A stretch of DNA of 14,198 bases from 2-12-FULL-60-25 sp964638165 (GCA_964638165.1 CAZWYJ010000028.1:1-14198); one strand, 5' to 3'. Shown: positions 1 through 6,102, numbered from the stretch's first letter. The notes: generated by a model from the sequence alone, not told the origin. Translations and numbers: made by a program.

Positions 1-142
1 CTTTCGTTATCGAGAAGGTCTAGGGTGACGTGAATCATCATGCGGAGAAAGGGGTTCCCTCGCAAAAGCCTCGGGGCAGGCTCTTCGTCGCTCGTCGAAG
101 ACTCCTCGCTCCTCAGGATGACGGGGTGGGGGACGATGGACA
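1..142. other. Intergenic segment at left edge
   Basis: No coding region is supported here. Positions 81-115 are CTC/TCG-rich and show a loose 7-nt rhythm resembling the clearer heptad tracts elsewhere, but too weak to call as one. No convincing promoter for the following gene was found. A G-rich stretch at about 125-135 could act as a poor ribosome binding site for the ATG at 143. Confidence 0.4.
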
Positions 143-1189
143 ATGAGCGAGAAATATCGCATGATGATAATCATTTCTATGAATGTTGATTATCTCCGTC
201 TCCGCAGCTACGTGATCAAAGCGATCCGTGCTTTTTTCGATGAGCGCGGATATACGGAAATGCATACCCCGCGCCTTGTGGGCCTCCCGGGGCAAGAACC
301 TCACCTCGAACCCTTCGAGACAGGGGTGTTTCATCCCACGCCCCACGCCCCACGCCTCATGCCCTGTGTTTTAATCACGTCCCCTGAGTACGCGATGAAG
401 CGCCTTCTCGCCGCGGGCATGGATAAGATCTACGACCTTGGTCCGTGCTTTCGGAATGAAGAGCCTTGGGACGGCACGCATGATCCGGAGTTTCTCATGA
501 TCGAGTGGTATCGGAAGAACGCGGATCTCGCCTCACTCATGGATGAGACGGAAGAGATGATTAGGTCCGTAGGATCGTATGTCCGTATGCCCGTAGGTCT
601 AAACCACAAATCCCAAATCCCAAACCCCATTCCCCGTCTTACCTGCGAGGAGGCGTGGAAGTCCGCAACAGGGACGGATCTTGCGGGGTTGATCAATGAT
701 CGTGAGGCCATGGCGCGTCTCGTAGCGGAACGGGGGCAGACCGTGGCGGAGAGCGATACCTGGGATGATCTCTACTTCAAGATCTTCCTTTCGGAGATCG
801 AGCCGAAACTCGCGAAGGATGGATGCTTCCTCTACCGCTACCCGATCTCCATGGCCGCGCTCGCCAAACCGTGCGCGGATGATCCGCGATTCGCGGAACG
901 CGTCGAACTCTACCTCGGAGGATTGGAGCTCGCGAATGGATTCCACGAACTCGCGGATGCGGACGTCCAGCGTGCGCGATTCCTCGAAGAGCAGGAACTC
1001 CGCAGGTCTCTTGGCAAAAAAGTCTGGCCTCTTGATGAAAAGTTTCTCGTTGATCTCCCGAATATGGGTGATGCAGTCGGTATCGCTTTCGGCATTGACC
1101 GTCTCGTGATGCTCCTTACAGGCGCATCGTCCATCAACGACGTCATTCCATTCTCGGCACGAGAGCGATTCGGAGGAGAAGAGGGATAG
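143..1189 (+). CDS. epmA: EF-P lysine lysyltransferase, EpmA/GenX/PoxA-like
   Basis: This is a class II lysyl-tRNA synthetase paralogue of 348 residues, close to the roughly 325 of E. coli EpmA, and lacks the N-terminal anticodon-binding domain of true LysRS. Visible motifs are a motif-1-like segment (TEMHTPRLV, 38-46), the SPEYAMKRLL segment (80-89), motif 2 FRNEE (103-107), DPEFLMIEWYR (114-124), ELANGFHEL (262-270) and motif 3 GIAFGIDRLVML (313-324). In known systems EpmA attaches (R)-beta-lysine, made by EpmB, to a lysine on EF-P. The efp gene lies just downstream with its target lysine intact, which supports the call. EpmB is not in the window. Two heptad-repeat tracts lie in frame, around residues 65-74 and 154-165. 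The start is uncertain: ATG 143 is used, but ATG 179 gives a more family-like N-terminus. The stop is five bases from the convergent Nudix gene. Confidence 0.88.
   Translation: MSEKYRMMIIISMNVDYLRLRSYVIKAIRAFFDERGYTEMHTPRLVGLPGQEPHLEPFETGVFHPTPHAPRLMPCVLITSPEYAMKRLLAAGMDKIYDLGPCFRNEEPWDGTHDPEFLMIEWYRKNADLASLMDETEEMIRSVGSYVRMPVGLNHKSQIPNPIPRLTCEEAWKSATGTDLAGLINDREAMARLVAERGQTVAESDTWDDLYFKIFLSEIEPKLAKDGCFLYRYPISMAALAKPCADDPRFAERVELYLGGLELANGFHELADADVQRARFLEEQELRRSLGKKVWPLDEKFLVDLPNMGDAVGIAFGIDRLVMLLTGASSINDVIPFSARERFGGEEG
337..364 (+). repeat. In-frame heptad tract (CACGCCC type)
   Basis: Four consecutive 7-nt units occur at 337, 344, 351 and 358: CACGCCC twice, then two variants with one or two changes. 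They lie inside epmA and encode a His/Pro/Arg-rich loop just before the SPEY segment. Seven is not a multiple of three, so successive units are read in different frames, yet the gene stays open. Confidence 0.75.
601..635 (+). repeat. In-frame heptad tract (AAATCCC type)
   Basis: Five 7-nt units start at 601, 608, 615, 622 and 629. The central two are identical (AAATCCC) and the others differ by one to three bases. The tract encodes a low-complexity Asn/Pro/Ile segment of EpmA (about residues 154-165) between the N-terminal catalytic part and the helical insertion, where family members vary most. Confidence 0.75.
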
Positions 1190-1194
1190 TCTGT

Positions 1195-1776
1195 TTATCG
1201 AGAGAGGAGGGATTGTAGTTTTTTCCTCTCCTCTGCATCATACGTCGCGCGTACGGCTTCGATGACAATATCTTTTTCTGCAAAATGTTCATCTTGTGCA
1301 ATGTGGAGGAAATCATCGAAGGTCACGGGTGTAAGCGCGATCTTTTCGCCCGGATCCAGGGATTGGTCCGCAACCCGGGTCAGTCCTTTTGCGATGAATG
1401 AGTAGATCGTCCATTCGATCTTGCTCGTGGGCTGTGTGACTTTCCAGAGAATAAAATCTTTTGCTTCATAGCCTGTCTCTTCCAAGAGTTCGCGCTTTGC
1501 GGCATCGAGGACATCCTCTCCTTCATCAACACGTCCCCCCGCGGCTCCGATGAACGGCCGTTTGCCCGGCTGTTCCTGTTCGGTGAGCAGGATACGCCCG
1601 TCATCCAAGACCGGATAGATCACGACCGTGTCCGCGCGCTTCAATTTCTCGAATGTCTCTGTTGTCCCGTCGAACATCTCTTGTTCCCACTGGTAGACGT
1701 CGAAGATGATGCCTTGAAAGACGCGTTTTGCATGCGGAGGGATGGGCTGGGCGGAAGCAGGGCGCTCGATGGTCAT
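1195..1776 (-). CDS. Nudix hydrolase, ADP-ribose pyrophosphatase-like
   Basis: The 193-residue protein has a complete Nudix box: G81 x5 E87 x7 R95 E96 L97 x E99 E100 x G102. The box Glu residues bind the divalent metal used to split nucleoside diphosphate-X substrates. The preceding strand (ADTVVIYPVLDDGRILLTEQ, 48-67) and the aromatic/Pro-Gly stretch after it resemble ADP-ribose/nucleotide-sugar pyrophosphatases, but the substrate cannot be fixed from sequence. ATG 1776 is preferred over an in-frame upstream start at 1827, because the extra 17 codons run through a repeat tract and a likely -10 box (TATACT, 1791-1786) sits only nine bases upstream of the ATG. That implies a nearly leaderless mRNA. 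The gene converges on epmA with a five-base gap, and no terminator is visible between them. Confidence 0.88.
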   Translation of the reverse strand: MTIERPASAQPIPPHAKRVFQGIIFDVYQWEQEMFDGTTETFEKLKRADTVVIYPVLDDGRILLTEQEQPGKRPFIGAAGGRVDEGEDVLDAAKRELLEETGYEAKDFILWKVTQPTSKIEWTIYSFIAKGLTRVADQSLDPGEKIALTPVTFDDFLHIAQDEHFAEKDIVIEAVRATYDAEERKKLQSLLSR

Positions 1777-1785
1777 AGTACGGGG

Positions 1786-1791
1786 AGTATA
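1786..1791 (-). promoter_or_regulatory. Likely -10 box of the Nudix gene
   Basis: TATACT on the minus strand matches the sigma-70 -10 consensus at five of six positions and lies nine bases before ATG 1776. The predicted transcript would begin two or three bases before the start codon. No good -35 is visible: the expected position is occupied by a heptad tract. Confidence 0.5.
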
Positions 1792-1794
1792 GAA

Positions 1795-1857
1795 TGGGGA
1801 GGGGGTAGTGGGTAGGGGGTTTCGCATTTCGGAGTTCGTAGATCGTATTTCGGGAGA
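1795..1857 (+). repeat. Nine-unit heptad tract between Nudix and efp
   Basis: Nine 7-nt units run in one phase. The first four are G-rich (GGGGTAG-like). The next five begin with CG at 1823, 1830, 1837, 1844 and 1851 (CGNNNTT-like). The two sub-types join without breaking phase. The CG-type half is complementary in type to the tract at 2000-2034. Confidence 0.8.
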
Positions 1858-1898
1858 TATGCTCTCGGAGCTCGATCCACGAATTTTATGCCCGCCAC

Positions 1899-1927
1899 TT
1901 GACGATTATCGCATTTTTTTGCATACT
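1899..1927 (+). promoter_or_regulatory. Likely efp promoter
   Basis: TTGACG (1899-1904), a 17-bp spacer, and CATACT (1922-1927) match the sigma-70 consensus at five and four positions. Transcription would begin near 1934, giving a leader of about 100 nt that contains the two facing heptad tracts at 1943-1977 and 2000-2034. Confidence 0.6.
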
Positions 1928-1942
1928 TCCCGCAAAATAACT

Positions 1943-1977
1943 CGTCGTTCGGGGTTCGCATTCCGTATCTCGGGATG
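1943..1977 (+). repeat. Heptad tract, left arm in efp leader
   Basis: Five 7-nt units each begin with CG (1943, 1950, 1957, 1964, 1971), most preceded by TT so that TTCG recurs. The tract faces the CGAA-type tract at 2000-2034, with which it can pair in more than one 7-nt register. Confidence 0.78.
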
Positions 1978-1999
1978 CTATCCAGGCATCATCCTTGCC

Positions 2000-2034
2000 C
2001 GAAATACGAATCCCGAAATACGAACTACGAACTA
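2000..2034 (+). repeat. Heptad tract overlapping the efp start
   Basis: Five units begin CGAA at 2000, 2007, 2014, 2021 and 2028. The consensus is CGAANTA, with two identical CGAAATA units and two identical CGAACTA units. The last base is the A of the efp ATG. The tract fills the place where a Shine-Dalgarno would sit, and none is visible. It is the inverted counterpart of the tracts at 1823-1857 and 1943-1977. Confidence 0.82.
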
Positions 2035-2594
2035 TGGCGTCTCCAAACGAAATCAAGAAAGGCATCGTCCTCCTCTTCAATAATGACCCGTGGGTTGTCA
2101 CGGAGTTCCAGCACATCAATCCGGGCAAGGGCGCGGCATTCGTTCGTTGTCGCATTAAGAATATCCGCGACGGTCGCACGCTGGAGCAGACAATTAAGGT
2201 CTCCGAGTCCGTCACGATCGTCGAAGTGGAGTACCGCAATATGCAGTACCTCTACAAGGATGAAATCGGATACAACTTCATGGATCCCGCGAGCTACGAT
2301 CAGGTTTCCATGGACGCTTCCTCCGTCGGCGATCAGGCGAAGTACCTGCAGGAAGGAATGACGGTCATGTTGAGCTTCTTTGAAGGGAAGCCGATCGCTT
2401 TGCAGGTTCCGAAGAAGATGACATTTACGATTACGGAGACCATGCCTGCCGTCAAAGGTGATACGGCCGGAGGTAATGTCACGAAAGAAGCGACGGTTGA
2501 TGCGGGCTTTACGATTCGCGTTCCGATCTTCATCAATCAGGGGGAGCAGGTGATCGTGAATACGGATACGGGTGAGTACGTGGAACGGGCGTAG
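2034..2594 (+). CDS. efp: Elongation factor P
   Basis: This 186-residue protein has the usual EF-P length and three-beta-barrel signature. EF-P binds between the P and E sites of the ribosome and relieves stalling at polyproline. The N-terminal KOW-like domain carries the loop HINPGKGAAF with K32 at the tip, equivalent to the modified Lys34 of E. coli EF-P (PGKG). The C-terminal signature GFTIRVPIFINQGEQVIVNT is complete. ATG 2034 is chosen because it gives the standard N-terminus (MASPNEIKKG); an in-frame ATG at 1995 would add residues encoded by the repeat tract. A likely promoter is at 1899-1927. No Shine-Dalgarno is present, and the start codon lies at the edge of a repeat that can pair with an upstream repeat, so initiation may be controlled by mRNA structure. 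An EpmA-like modifying enzyme is encoded upstream. Confidence 0.96.
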   Translation: MASPNEIKKGIVLLFNNDPWVVTEFQHINPGKGAAFVRCRIKNIRDGRTLEQTIKVSESVTIVEVEYRNMQYLYKDEIGYNFMDPASYDQVSMDASSVGDQAKYLQEGMTVMLSFFEGKPIALQVPKKMTFTITETMPAVKGDTAGGNVTKEATVDAGFTIRVPIFINQGEQVIVNTDTGEYVERA

Positions 2595-2598
2595 AGAT

Positions 2599-2626
2599 AG
2601 AATCTAGAATACAGAATTTAGAATGA
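2599..2626 (+). repeat. Heptad tract (AGAATNN), left flank of efp terminator
   Basis: Four units beginning AGAAT occur at 2599, 2606, 2613 and 2620, starting a few bases after the efp stop. They are complementary to the tract at 2687-2714 on the other side of the terminator hairpin. Confidence 0.8.
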
Positions 2627-2670
2627 GAAAGGCTTCGAATGTATGTTCGGAGCCTTTCTGTTTTTCTGTC
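2626..2670 (+). terminator. Intrinsic terminator of efp
   Basis: A 14-bp stem begins AGAAAGGCT and ends AGCCTTTCT, with one G-U pair and a short loop. GTTTTTCTG follows. It lies about 35 bases after the efp stop and is nested inside the facing heptad tracts. Confidence 0.8.
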
Positions 2671-2686
2671 CCGCATCCTATGCTCC

Positions 2687-2714
2687 ATATTCTATATTCT
2701 GTATTCTCTATTCC
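2687..2714 (+). repeat. Heptad tract (NTATTCT), right flank of efp terminator
   Basis: Four units at 2687, 2694, 2701 and 2708 share the core TATTC; the first two are identical (ATATTCT). The tract is the inverted complement of 2599-2626. It also lies where the -35 region of the kinase promoter should be. Confidence 0.8.
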
Positions 2715-2720
2715 AAATCA

Positions 2721-2729
2721 TGCTATACT
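2721..2729 (+). promoter_or_regulatory. Extended -10 promoter of the kinase gene
   Basis: TGCTATACT is an extended -10 element (TGN followed by TATACT). Transcription would start near 2736. A strong Shine-Dalgarno, GGAGG at 2750-2754, lies five bases before ATG 2760. The -35 position falls in a heptad tract and does not resemble TTGACA, as is tolerated by extended -10 promoters. Confidence 0.55.
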
Positions 2730-2759
2730 TCCTTTCAATAAGACGCCTCGGAGGGGGAT

Positions 2760-4700
2760 ATGTCAGACGCATTACTGCAATACTTCCAGAAGCAGAAGGG
2801 GATCTGCCGAAATTTCCCGGATCCGATTATTATTGTTGATAAAAATGGAGTCGTCGTGGACGGATGCGGGGGGTCCGGAGGCACGTTTCATACGGACCCG
2901 TCAGAATTCAACGGGAAGCACTTAACGGAGACGTCTTTTTTTGTGGATACGTCACAGAAGGAGATGCAAAAGATCATCAAAGACGTTTTTTCAAAGGATC
3001 AGGTGATCAGTTCTGATGTCATCGTGCACTCAAAGGATGGGAATGGAACGGTTCAGGTTATTGCGAGCTTGCTCGATGAGGATAAAGAGCACGCGGTTCT
3101 CATTTTTCATGATATTACATGCGTTCGAACTGTTGAGCAGCAGCTTTTGGACAGTCAGAAGCGCTACGAACAGCTTTTCGATAACATGCGGAGTGGCGTG
3201 GCCGTGTATCGGGCCATTGATGACGGATCGGATTTCCTGATCACGGATTTCAACAAGGCCGCAGAGCGTTCGGATAAGGTGAAACGTGAGGACGTGATCA
3301 ATCATCGGATCACGGAGATGTTCCCGGGTGTTCGGGAAATGGGCTTCTTAGATCTCCTGCGCCGTGTATGGAAGACGGGCGTTCCGGAGTATTTTCCTCC
3401 GACGATGTATGAGGATCGTCGTATCGGTAAAGTGTGGTGGGAAGATTACGTTTACAAGCTTCCGACGGGCGAGATCGTTGCGGCCTTCGCGAATATTACG
3501 GATCGCATGAAGGCTTTGGAGGACATGAAGAGTGCGGCTAATGAGGCGACGAGTGGACGAGACAAGATGAATGCGATCGTGGAGAGTATCGCGGACGCCG
3601 TATTCGTCGTGGATGCGCGTGATCGCATTACGTTGTTCAATCCTGCAGCCTCTGCGATTTCCGGATTTGCATCGGAGGATGCCATGGGGAAGCCGTATTA
3701 TTCCCTATTAAAATTTATTGATGAGCGGACAGAGGCAAAGATGGATCAATTCGTCATAGAGGCTCGGAAAAATGGAAACGCGAGGCCGTCCGGGCATCAC
3801 ATTCTCCTCGTCAACCGAGATGGCGATCGTATTCCGGTTGCGCCAAATGCCCAGGCGGTTGTGTCGGAGGACGGATCGGGCTCCGTGGTTGTCGTGTTTC
3901 GTGATGTGACGATTGAGCGCGATTTATACCGGCAGAAGTCGGACTTTGCCATGCTCGTCTCCAAGCAGCTCATGGAGCCGCTTGAGGGCAATAAGTGGTT
4001 TTTGGATCGAATGCTCCGTGAAAATGTCGAACAGACTTTGAGTGAACGGTGTAAATATATTAATCAGCTGGCAGCGAGTAATAAGCGCATGATTTTACTC
4101 GTACAGGATTTGCTTTTCGTTTCTCGTCTTGATGCCGGAGAGCGAATTGAAATCGTTCGCGGGCCCACGGATGTCGTAAAGACGATTGATGCGGCGATGG
4201 AAGGAAATGCCGATTACATTCGGGAACTCAAGGTTGAAGTGGTGAAGGATGAGAATCTCCCGAGTTCACTCATAGTGAATATTGACGGATCGAAACTGGA
4301 GGAGGTTTTGTACAATTTGATCAGCAATGCCGTGAAGTATTCCAAGACACGTGGAATCGTTGAAATTGGAGCCGAACAGGATGCGCAGAAAATCACGTTT
4401 TCCGTTAAGGATCACGGCGTCGGGATCCCCGAACGTCAAAAGTGTCGGATTTTTGAGAAGTTTTTCCGTGCGGATAATGTCGTGCAAAAGGTGACGGAGG
4501 GGACGGGATTGGGCATGTATCTCTCCAAGCGCATTGTTGAAGCTCATGGTGGCTCAATCTGGTTTGATTCACAGGAAGGAATCGGAACGACATTCTACGT
4601 TTCCATCCCGCTCAAGGAGGATGAGAAGCGCGCGCGAAAAGTGACGCGTCGTTCCGGGATTTTTTCGGGAGCCAAAAGGGGAAACGGGGAGGTGGCTTGA
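2760..4700 (+). CDS. Soluble multi-PAS histidine kinase with atypical H-box
   Basis: This 646-residue protein has no signal peptide or membrane segment, so it should be cytoplasmic. Three PAS-like sensor modules are visible at about 10-125, 132-252 and 265-386; the last has the typical opening IVESIADAVFVVDARDRITLFNPA and the ending VFRDVTIERD. A DHp-like helical pair follows (390-460), then a complete HATPase_c domain: N-box NLISNAVKYS (519-528), G1 DHGVGIP (551-557), the F-box around FEKFF (565-569) and G2 GTGLGMYLSKRIVEAHGGSI (581-600). In the H-box (about 396-408), the position expected to hold the phospho-accepting His is K402 (VSKQLMEPLEG in place of a SHELRTPL-like motif). No response regulator is nearby. 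It may be a pseudokinase, a phosphatase-type or ATP-binding sensor, or use another acceptor. Expression is supported by a good Shine-Dalgarno and an extended -10. Confidence 0.88.
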   Translation: MSDALLQYFQKQKGICRNFPDPIIIVDKNGVVVDGCGGSGGTFHTDPSEFNGKHLTETSFFVDTSQKEMQKIIKDVFSKDQVISSDVIVHSKDGNGTVQVIASLLDEDKEHAVLIFHDITCVRTVEQQLLDSQKRYEQLFDNMRSGVAVYRAIDDGSDFLITDFNKAAERSDKVKREDVINHRITEMFPGVREMGFLDLLRRVWKTGVPEYFPPTMYEDRRIGKVWWEDYVYKLPTGEIVAAFANITDRMKALEDMKSAANEATSGRDKMNAIVESIADAVFVVDARDRITLFNPAASAISGFASEDAMGKPYYSLLKFIDERTEAKMDQFVIEARKNGNARPSGHHILLVNRDGDRIPVAPNAQAVVSEDGSGSVVVVFRDVTIERDLYRQKSDFAMLVSKQLMEPLEGNKWFLDRMLRENVEQTLSERCKYINQLAASNKRMILLVQDLLFVSRLDAGERIEIVRGPTDVVKTIDAAMEGNADYIRELKVEVVKDENLPSSLIVNIDGSKLEEVLYNLISNAVKYSKTRGIVEIGAEQDAQKITFSVKDHGVGIPERQKCRIFEKFFRADNVVQKVTEGTGLGMYLSKRIVEAHGGSIWFDSQEGIGTTFYVSIPLKEDEKRARKVTRRSGIFSGAKRGNGEVA

Positions 4701-4726
4701 TGTATTCTCTCCAAACCGCGTATCAT
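4697..4726 (+). promoter_or_regulatory. Candidate promoter of the small lipoprotein gene
   Basis: TTGATG (4697-4702), an 18-bp spacer and TATCAT (4721-4726) overlap the end of the kinase gene. Transcription would start at about 4733, the A of the lipoprotein ATG, giving a leaderless mRNA. Both boxes are imperfect. Confidence 0.4.
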
Positions 4727-4732
4727 AGATAT

Positions 4733-4918
4733 ATGTTCAAGCGAATCACGGTAATCGCGAGTGTCGGACTCTTGCTCTTGGGGGCGGGATGTTTTTCGAA
4801 GAATGCGGAGATGCAGATTTCCTCTGGAAAAGATTCTTTCATTGAGCGACGGACATCGCCACCGCCAACTCCGCCGGAGAATGTTCCAGCACCCACGCCC
4901 GTGCAGGTTGGGGAGTAG
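4733..4918 (+). CDS. Small putative lipoprotein
   Basis: This 61-residue protein begins MFKRITVIASVGLLLLGAGC. A short basic start is followed by a hydrophobic stretch and a cysteine at residue 20 in a lipobox-like context (LGAGC; the -3 residue is Gly where Leu is more usual). The mature part would be only about 42 residues, with a Pro-rich tail (SPPPTPPENVPAPTPVQ). Signal peptidase II would cut before C20 and anchor it to the membrane outer face. ATG 4733 is preferred over an in-frame ATG at 4697, because the latter overlaps the kinase stop and would put 12 polar residues before the signal sequence. No Shine-Dalgarno is visible and the mRNA may be leaderless. A strong hairpin terminator follows at 4978-5014. 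No function can be assigned. Confidence 0.68.
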   Translation: MFKRITVIASVGLLLLGAGCFSKNAEMQISSGKDSFIERRTSPPPTPPENVPAPTPVQVGE

Positions 4919-4977
4919 GGGCGATGCCCCTCGCCCTGGGCTGGCGAGCAATCGAGTTTAGGAATTTGTCAAAAATT

Positions 4978-5014
4978 GTAAAACCCCGAGACGGAGAGCG
5001 TCTCGGGGTTTTAC
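4978..5014. terminator. Perfect 16-bp hairpin, shared convergent terminator
   Basis: GTAAAACCCCGAGACG (4978-4993) and its exact reverse complement (4999-5014) are separated by GAGAG. The stem ends in AAAA/TTTT on both sides, so it can work in either direction. It lies between the lipoprotein gene on the plus strand and the convergent minus-strand gene ending at 5034. Confidence 0.85.
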
Positions 5015-5033
5015 GTAGGGGAAATGGCGCAAA

Positions 5034-5825
5034 TTACGAGCGATCAGGAGGAAGCGCGAGCGTCTCCGGCTGGTGCTTGCATAGCCGGGGAGGAGTTCCG
5101 GTTCCGTTCCAGTGTGTGCCATCGTGCCAGAGGACATAGTGGCGGACGTCCATGTCGTGATTATCGCTTAGGGAGGTCGAAGTCACGAGCGCTCCCATAC
5201 AGACTTTGACTCTCGTGCACTCTCTTTCCGTGGTTACGAGGTACCACGCTCCAACGCGATACAGCGGATCATTCCCCCAGCCGGGGATGACGACGAAGTC
5301 TCCGAGGAGCTCTTGATTCCCCACGGCATAGAACCACGGCGTGAGGTAGTCGCACTGCACGAGGCGTTGGAAACCGGGGAGTGTGGGCGCGGTCTTGGTG
5401 ATGCTTCCGCGGGACTTGCCCCACAGTTGTTCATACGCGGCGATCGTCTCTTGGAGTGTGTGAAACTCCGCGAAGAGACCGCGTGGCGGATCGAGCGGCC
5501 GTTCACTAGATGCGTAGATGATGAACGGGTGGCGTCCTTCCGGAGCATCATGGATTTCAAGAGCCTCAATATAGCCGCCGTTGTTCGGACATCCTCCCCC
5601 GGCATATCGGTGCTGTTCGATGTGATAACGGCTATATTTTCTGTAGCTACCTTTTCCAACGTGTCCTTCATTCGCCGGGAGACGTATGGATACGACATGT
5701 TCTGCGATGAGCGTGGCGATTTCTTCCGCGTGCTCGCTTCGAATGCCGAGGGTGGCGACTCCTCCGTTTCGCGTTCGAACCTCAAGGATGCTATATGAGG
5801 ACGGTATTGGCGTTTTTGGTTCCAT
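5034..5825 (-). CDS. Conserved-looking protein of unknown function, 263 residues
   Basis: I do not recognise this family. The start at ATG 5825 is supported by a good Shine-Dalgarno (AAAGGA, about seven bases upstream). The longer open frame to 6080 only adds the antisense of a tRNA gene and its hairpins. The protein is soluble, with no signal peptide or membrane segment. Its N-terminal half carries a Tyr/Gly/Cys-rich segment (YAGGGCPNNGGYIEALEIHD, about residues 74-93). The C-terminal half is rich in Trp, His and aromatic residues, including PGWGNDPLYRVGAWYLVTTE and HYVLWHDGTHWNGTGTPP. Regular alternation of hydrophobic residues suggests a mostly beta fold. The tRNA-Leu gene lies upstream on the same strand with its own terminator between, so the gene probably has a separate promoter, which I could not locate. 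Its stop converges on the 4978-5014 terminator. Confidence 0.75.
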   Translation of the reverse strand: MEPKTPIPSSYSILEVRTRNGGVATLGIRSEHAEEIATLIAEHVVSIRLPANEGHVGKGSYRKYSRYHIEQHRYAGGGCPNNGGYIEALEIHDAPEGRHPFIIYASSERPLDPPRGLFAEFHTLQETIAAYEQLWGKSRGSITKTAPTLPGFQRLVQCDYLTPWFYAVGNQELLGDFVVIPGWGNDPLYRVGAWYLVTTERECTRVKVCMGALVTSTSLSDNHDMDVRHYVLWHDGTHWNGTGTPPRLCKHQPETLALPPDRS

Positions 5826-5927
5826 GGCGCATTCCTTTCTAAAAAGGTTCTGAAGTTTTCGATGTTCGTCGTGGCCACGTCTTACCAAATTCCCACCGCA
5901 ACGTCTAGTAGGGCATGAGCGGAATAC

Positions 5928-5957
5928 AAAAACGACGGATGACCCGTCGCCTTTTGT
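5928..5957 (-). terminator. Terminator after tRNA-Leu
   Basis: On the minus strand, CGACGG, a five-base loop and CCGTCG are followed by TTTTTGT. The flanking AAAAG and TTTTT runs extend the stem. It lies about 50 bases after the tRNA 3' end and before the 263-residue gene. Confidence 0.65.
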
Positions 5958-5962
5958 ATGGT

Positions 5963-5998
5963 CCCCCGAAGTCCCGATGGACATCGGGACGAAGGGGG
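5963..5998. repeat. Symmetric hairpin with GAA/GAA internal loop
   Basis: Five C (5963-5967), GAA, a 9-bp arm GTCCCGATG (5971-5979), a two-base gap, its exact complement (5982-5990), GAA and five G (5994-5998) make a perfectly symmetric 36-nt palindrome with a purine internal loop. It ends two bases before the tRNA-Leu CCA end and would be part of its 3' trailer. It lacks a U-tract, so it is a processing or repeat element and not a terminator by itself. Confidence 0.7.
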
Positions 5999-5999
5999 A

Positions 6000-6086
6000 T
6001 GGTGCACAGGGTGGGACTTGAACCCACAAGCCCTTTCGGGCGCCAGGTTCTAAGCCTGGTGCGTATACCAATTCCGCCACCTGCGC
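6000..6086 (-). tRNA. tRNA-Leu(UAG), CCA encoded
   Basis: This is a type II tRNA of 87 nt. The acceptor stem GCGCAGG pairs with CCTGTGC with one G-U. Discriminator A and an encoded CCA follow (6003-6000). The anticodon stem CCAGG/CCTGG holds the loop CTTAGAA, giving anticodon UAG (reads CUA/CUN). The variable arm is long, and the T-arm is GTGGG-TTCAAGT-CCCAC. Position 37 is A, whereas Leu(UAG) tRNAs usually have G37, the TrmD m1G site. It is probably co-transcribed with the broken copy upstream. Confidence 0.96.
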
Positions 6087-6102
6087 ATGTTTTAGTTTTT
6101 TT

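Noticed and set aside
1795..2034. CRISPR array or iteron origin
   Set aside because: Units are 7 nt, degenerate and without spacers, and they occur in both orientations. No cas or replication initiator gene is nearby.
4698..4700. UGA recoded as glycine (code 25)
   Set aside because: No clear gene contains an in-frame TGA, and the kinase ends naturally at TGA after its final domain.
5313..5798. 161-residue plus-strand ORF
   Set aside because: It is antisense to the 263-residue gene, which has the better ribosome binding site and flanking terminators.
5826..6080. N-terminal extension of the 263-residue minus-strand gene
   Set aside because: The added residues are the translation of the tRNA-Leu gene and its 3' hairpins on the same strand. 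A Shine-Dalgarno supports ATG 5825.
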